DNA from: an uncultured Selenomonas sp. | Lineage (GTDB): Bacteria > Bacillota > Negativicutes > Selenomonadales > Selenomonadaceae | Assembly: GCA_937915915.1 (NCBI GenBank) | Contig: CALGGN010000188.1 | Coordinates: 1-5,563 of the forward strand | DNA: 5,563 nucleotides | Direction of reading: 5' to 3' | Shown: one piece after another, positions 5,256 through 5,563 of the stretch | Layout of the letters: the number at the start of each line of letters is the position of its first letter | Position numbering within the stretch: position 1 is the first letter of the stretch | Position numbers and translations under genes: made by a program | Notes under the pieces: model-generated | The model's database searches: none | Seen by the model: only the letters and a program-made list of their open reading frames with translations | Told to the model about the DNA's origin: nothing

Positions 5256-5292
5256 GGGCTGTCCCACGAAAAATCATTTCGTGGGACAGCCC
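5256..5292. terminator. Perfect 16-bp hairpin, possible bidirectional terminator or dispersed repeat
   Basis: GGGCTGTCCCACGAAA (5256-5271) pairs exactly with TTTCGTGGGACAGCCC (5277-5292) around the loop AATCA. Neither side has a true T-run, so termination is less certain than the hairpin. A GGGCTGTCCCA-type end is also seen at the termini of some insertion sequences and in dispersed hairpins of Firmicutes, from memory. It separates the phosphatase leader from whatever lies to the right. Confidence 0.6.
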
Positions 5293-5563
5293 CGCCGGGA
5301 ATCTGGTGCCAGATTACAGATATTCATTCACGCCGTTCTTATTCTTCCCCCGAAACACCCAAAGGGGAAGGCTGATCACCATTATTTATGGCGTTCACTT
5401 TATACCATGAGGCGGAGTATATTTCGACCATCATATTGATAATCGATATTTTGGACGATCCCATGCACTATGTCGGCAGAAATGCCATGGTTTTTCTGCG
5501 ACGCGAAACTAGTGCAGCAAATTCCAAATAACTTGCTGAATCACTTGTCTAAATTTCCGTGGA
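5293..5563. other. Gene-poor right flank with short dyads
   Basis: No gene can be supported. The longest open frames on the minus strand are 46 codons without an ATG (5400-5540, ending IDYQYDGRNILRLMV) and 41 codons with an ATG but no ribosome site (5339-5464, ending NNGDQPSPLGVSGEE). Dyads present are AATCTGG/CCAGATT (5300-5306 and 5309-5315) and CTTCCCC/GGGGAAG (5344-5350 and 5364-5370). The stretch is more AT-rich than the phosphatase gene and may hold the decayed 3' end of a gene starting outside the window. Confidence 0.4.

Noticed and set aside
5339..5464. 41-codon minus-strand small protein
   Set aside because: There is an ATG but no ribosome binding site, no recognised family, and an overlapping alternative open frame of equal length.

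Overview
The window looks like an accessory, rearranged stretch of a Firmicutes-type chromosome. The moderately GC-rich coding DNA, strong AGGAGG-type ribosome binding sites, SpoIIE/STAS partner-switching genes and a RelB/DinJ antitoxin would suit a Negativicutes relative such as Selenomonas. That placement is inference from gene style and was not tested.

Layout, left to right. (1) About 1-900, minus strand: a decayed prophage. In transcription order it holds the C-terminal end of an HK97-type major capsid protein, a hairpin terminator, a complete-looking gp6-like head-tail connector, the N-terminus of a head-tail adaptor, and, joined directly to that, the C-terminal catalytic end of a tyrosine integrase. 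Capsid-connector-adaptor is the normal phage order. The adaptor-integrase join is a deletion scar. (2) About 895-1253: non-coding DNA rich in TTTTTCAAA-type repeats and inverted repeats. It ends in a consensus promoter with a palindrome over the -10 box. (3) 1254-1976, plus strand: a RelB/DinJ-family antitoxin followed, where a RelE/YafQ toxin would normally sit, by a HAD-superfamily protein resembling the HAD domain of Swiss-Army-Knife RNA-repair proteins. The HAD frame lacks a usable start. The expected ATGA-overlap start is one base out of frame, and the HAD frame is in phase with the antitoxin across its TGA. (4) 1978-5104, minus strand: a signalling operon made of a large membrane-bound Cache-HAMP-SpoIIE phosphatase, a STAS anti-anti-sigma protein, and the N-terminal part of a protein resembling the DUF7005 family. 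The last is cut off exactly where it converges with the HAD gene. (5) 5105-5563: upstream, gene-poor DNA with a perfect 16-bp hairpin and other dyads.

How the parts work together: the phosphatase probably senses a ligand outside the membrane and dephosphorylates the STAS protein, which would then capture an anti-sigma kinase and release a sigma factor or other target. No RsbW-type kinase gene is present here, so the partner is elsewhere or was lost. The antitoxin-HAD pair is the most unusual unit. The in-frame palindromic repeat inside the phosphatase's sensor domain is the most unusual structural feature.
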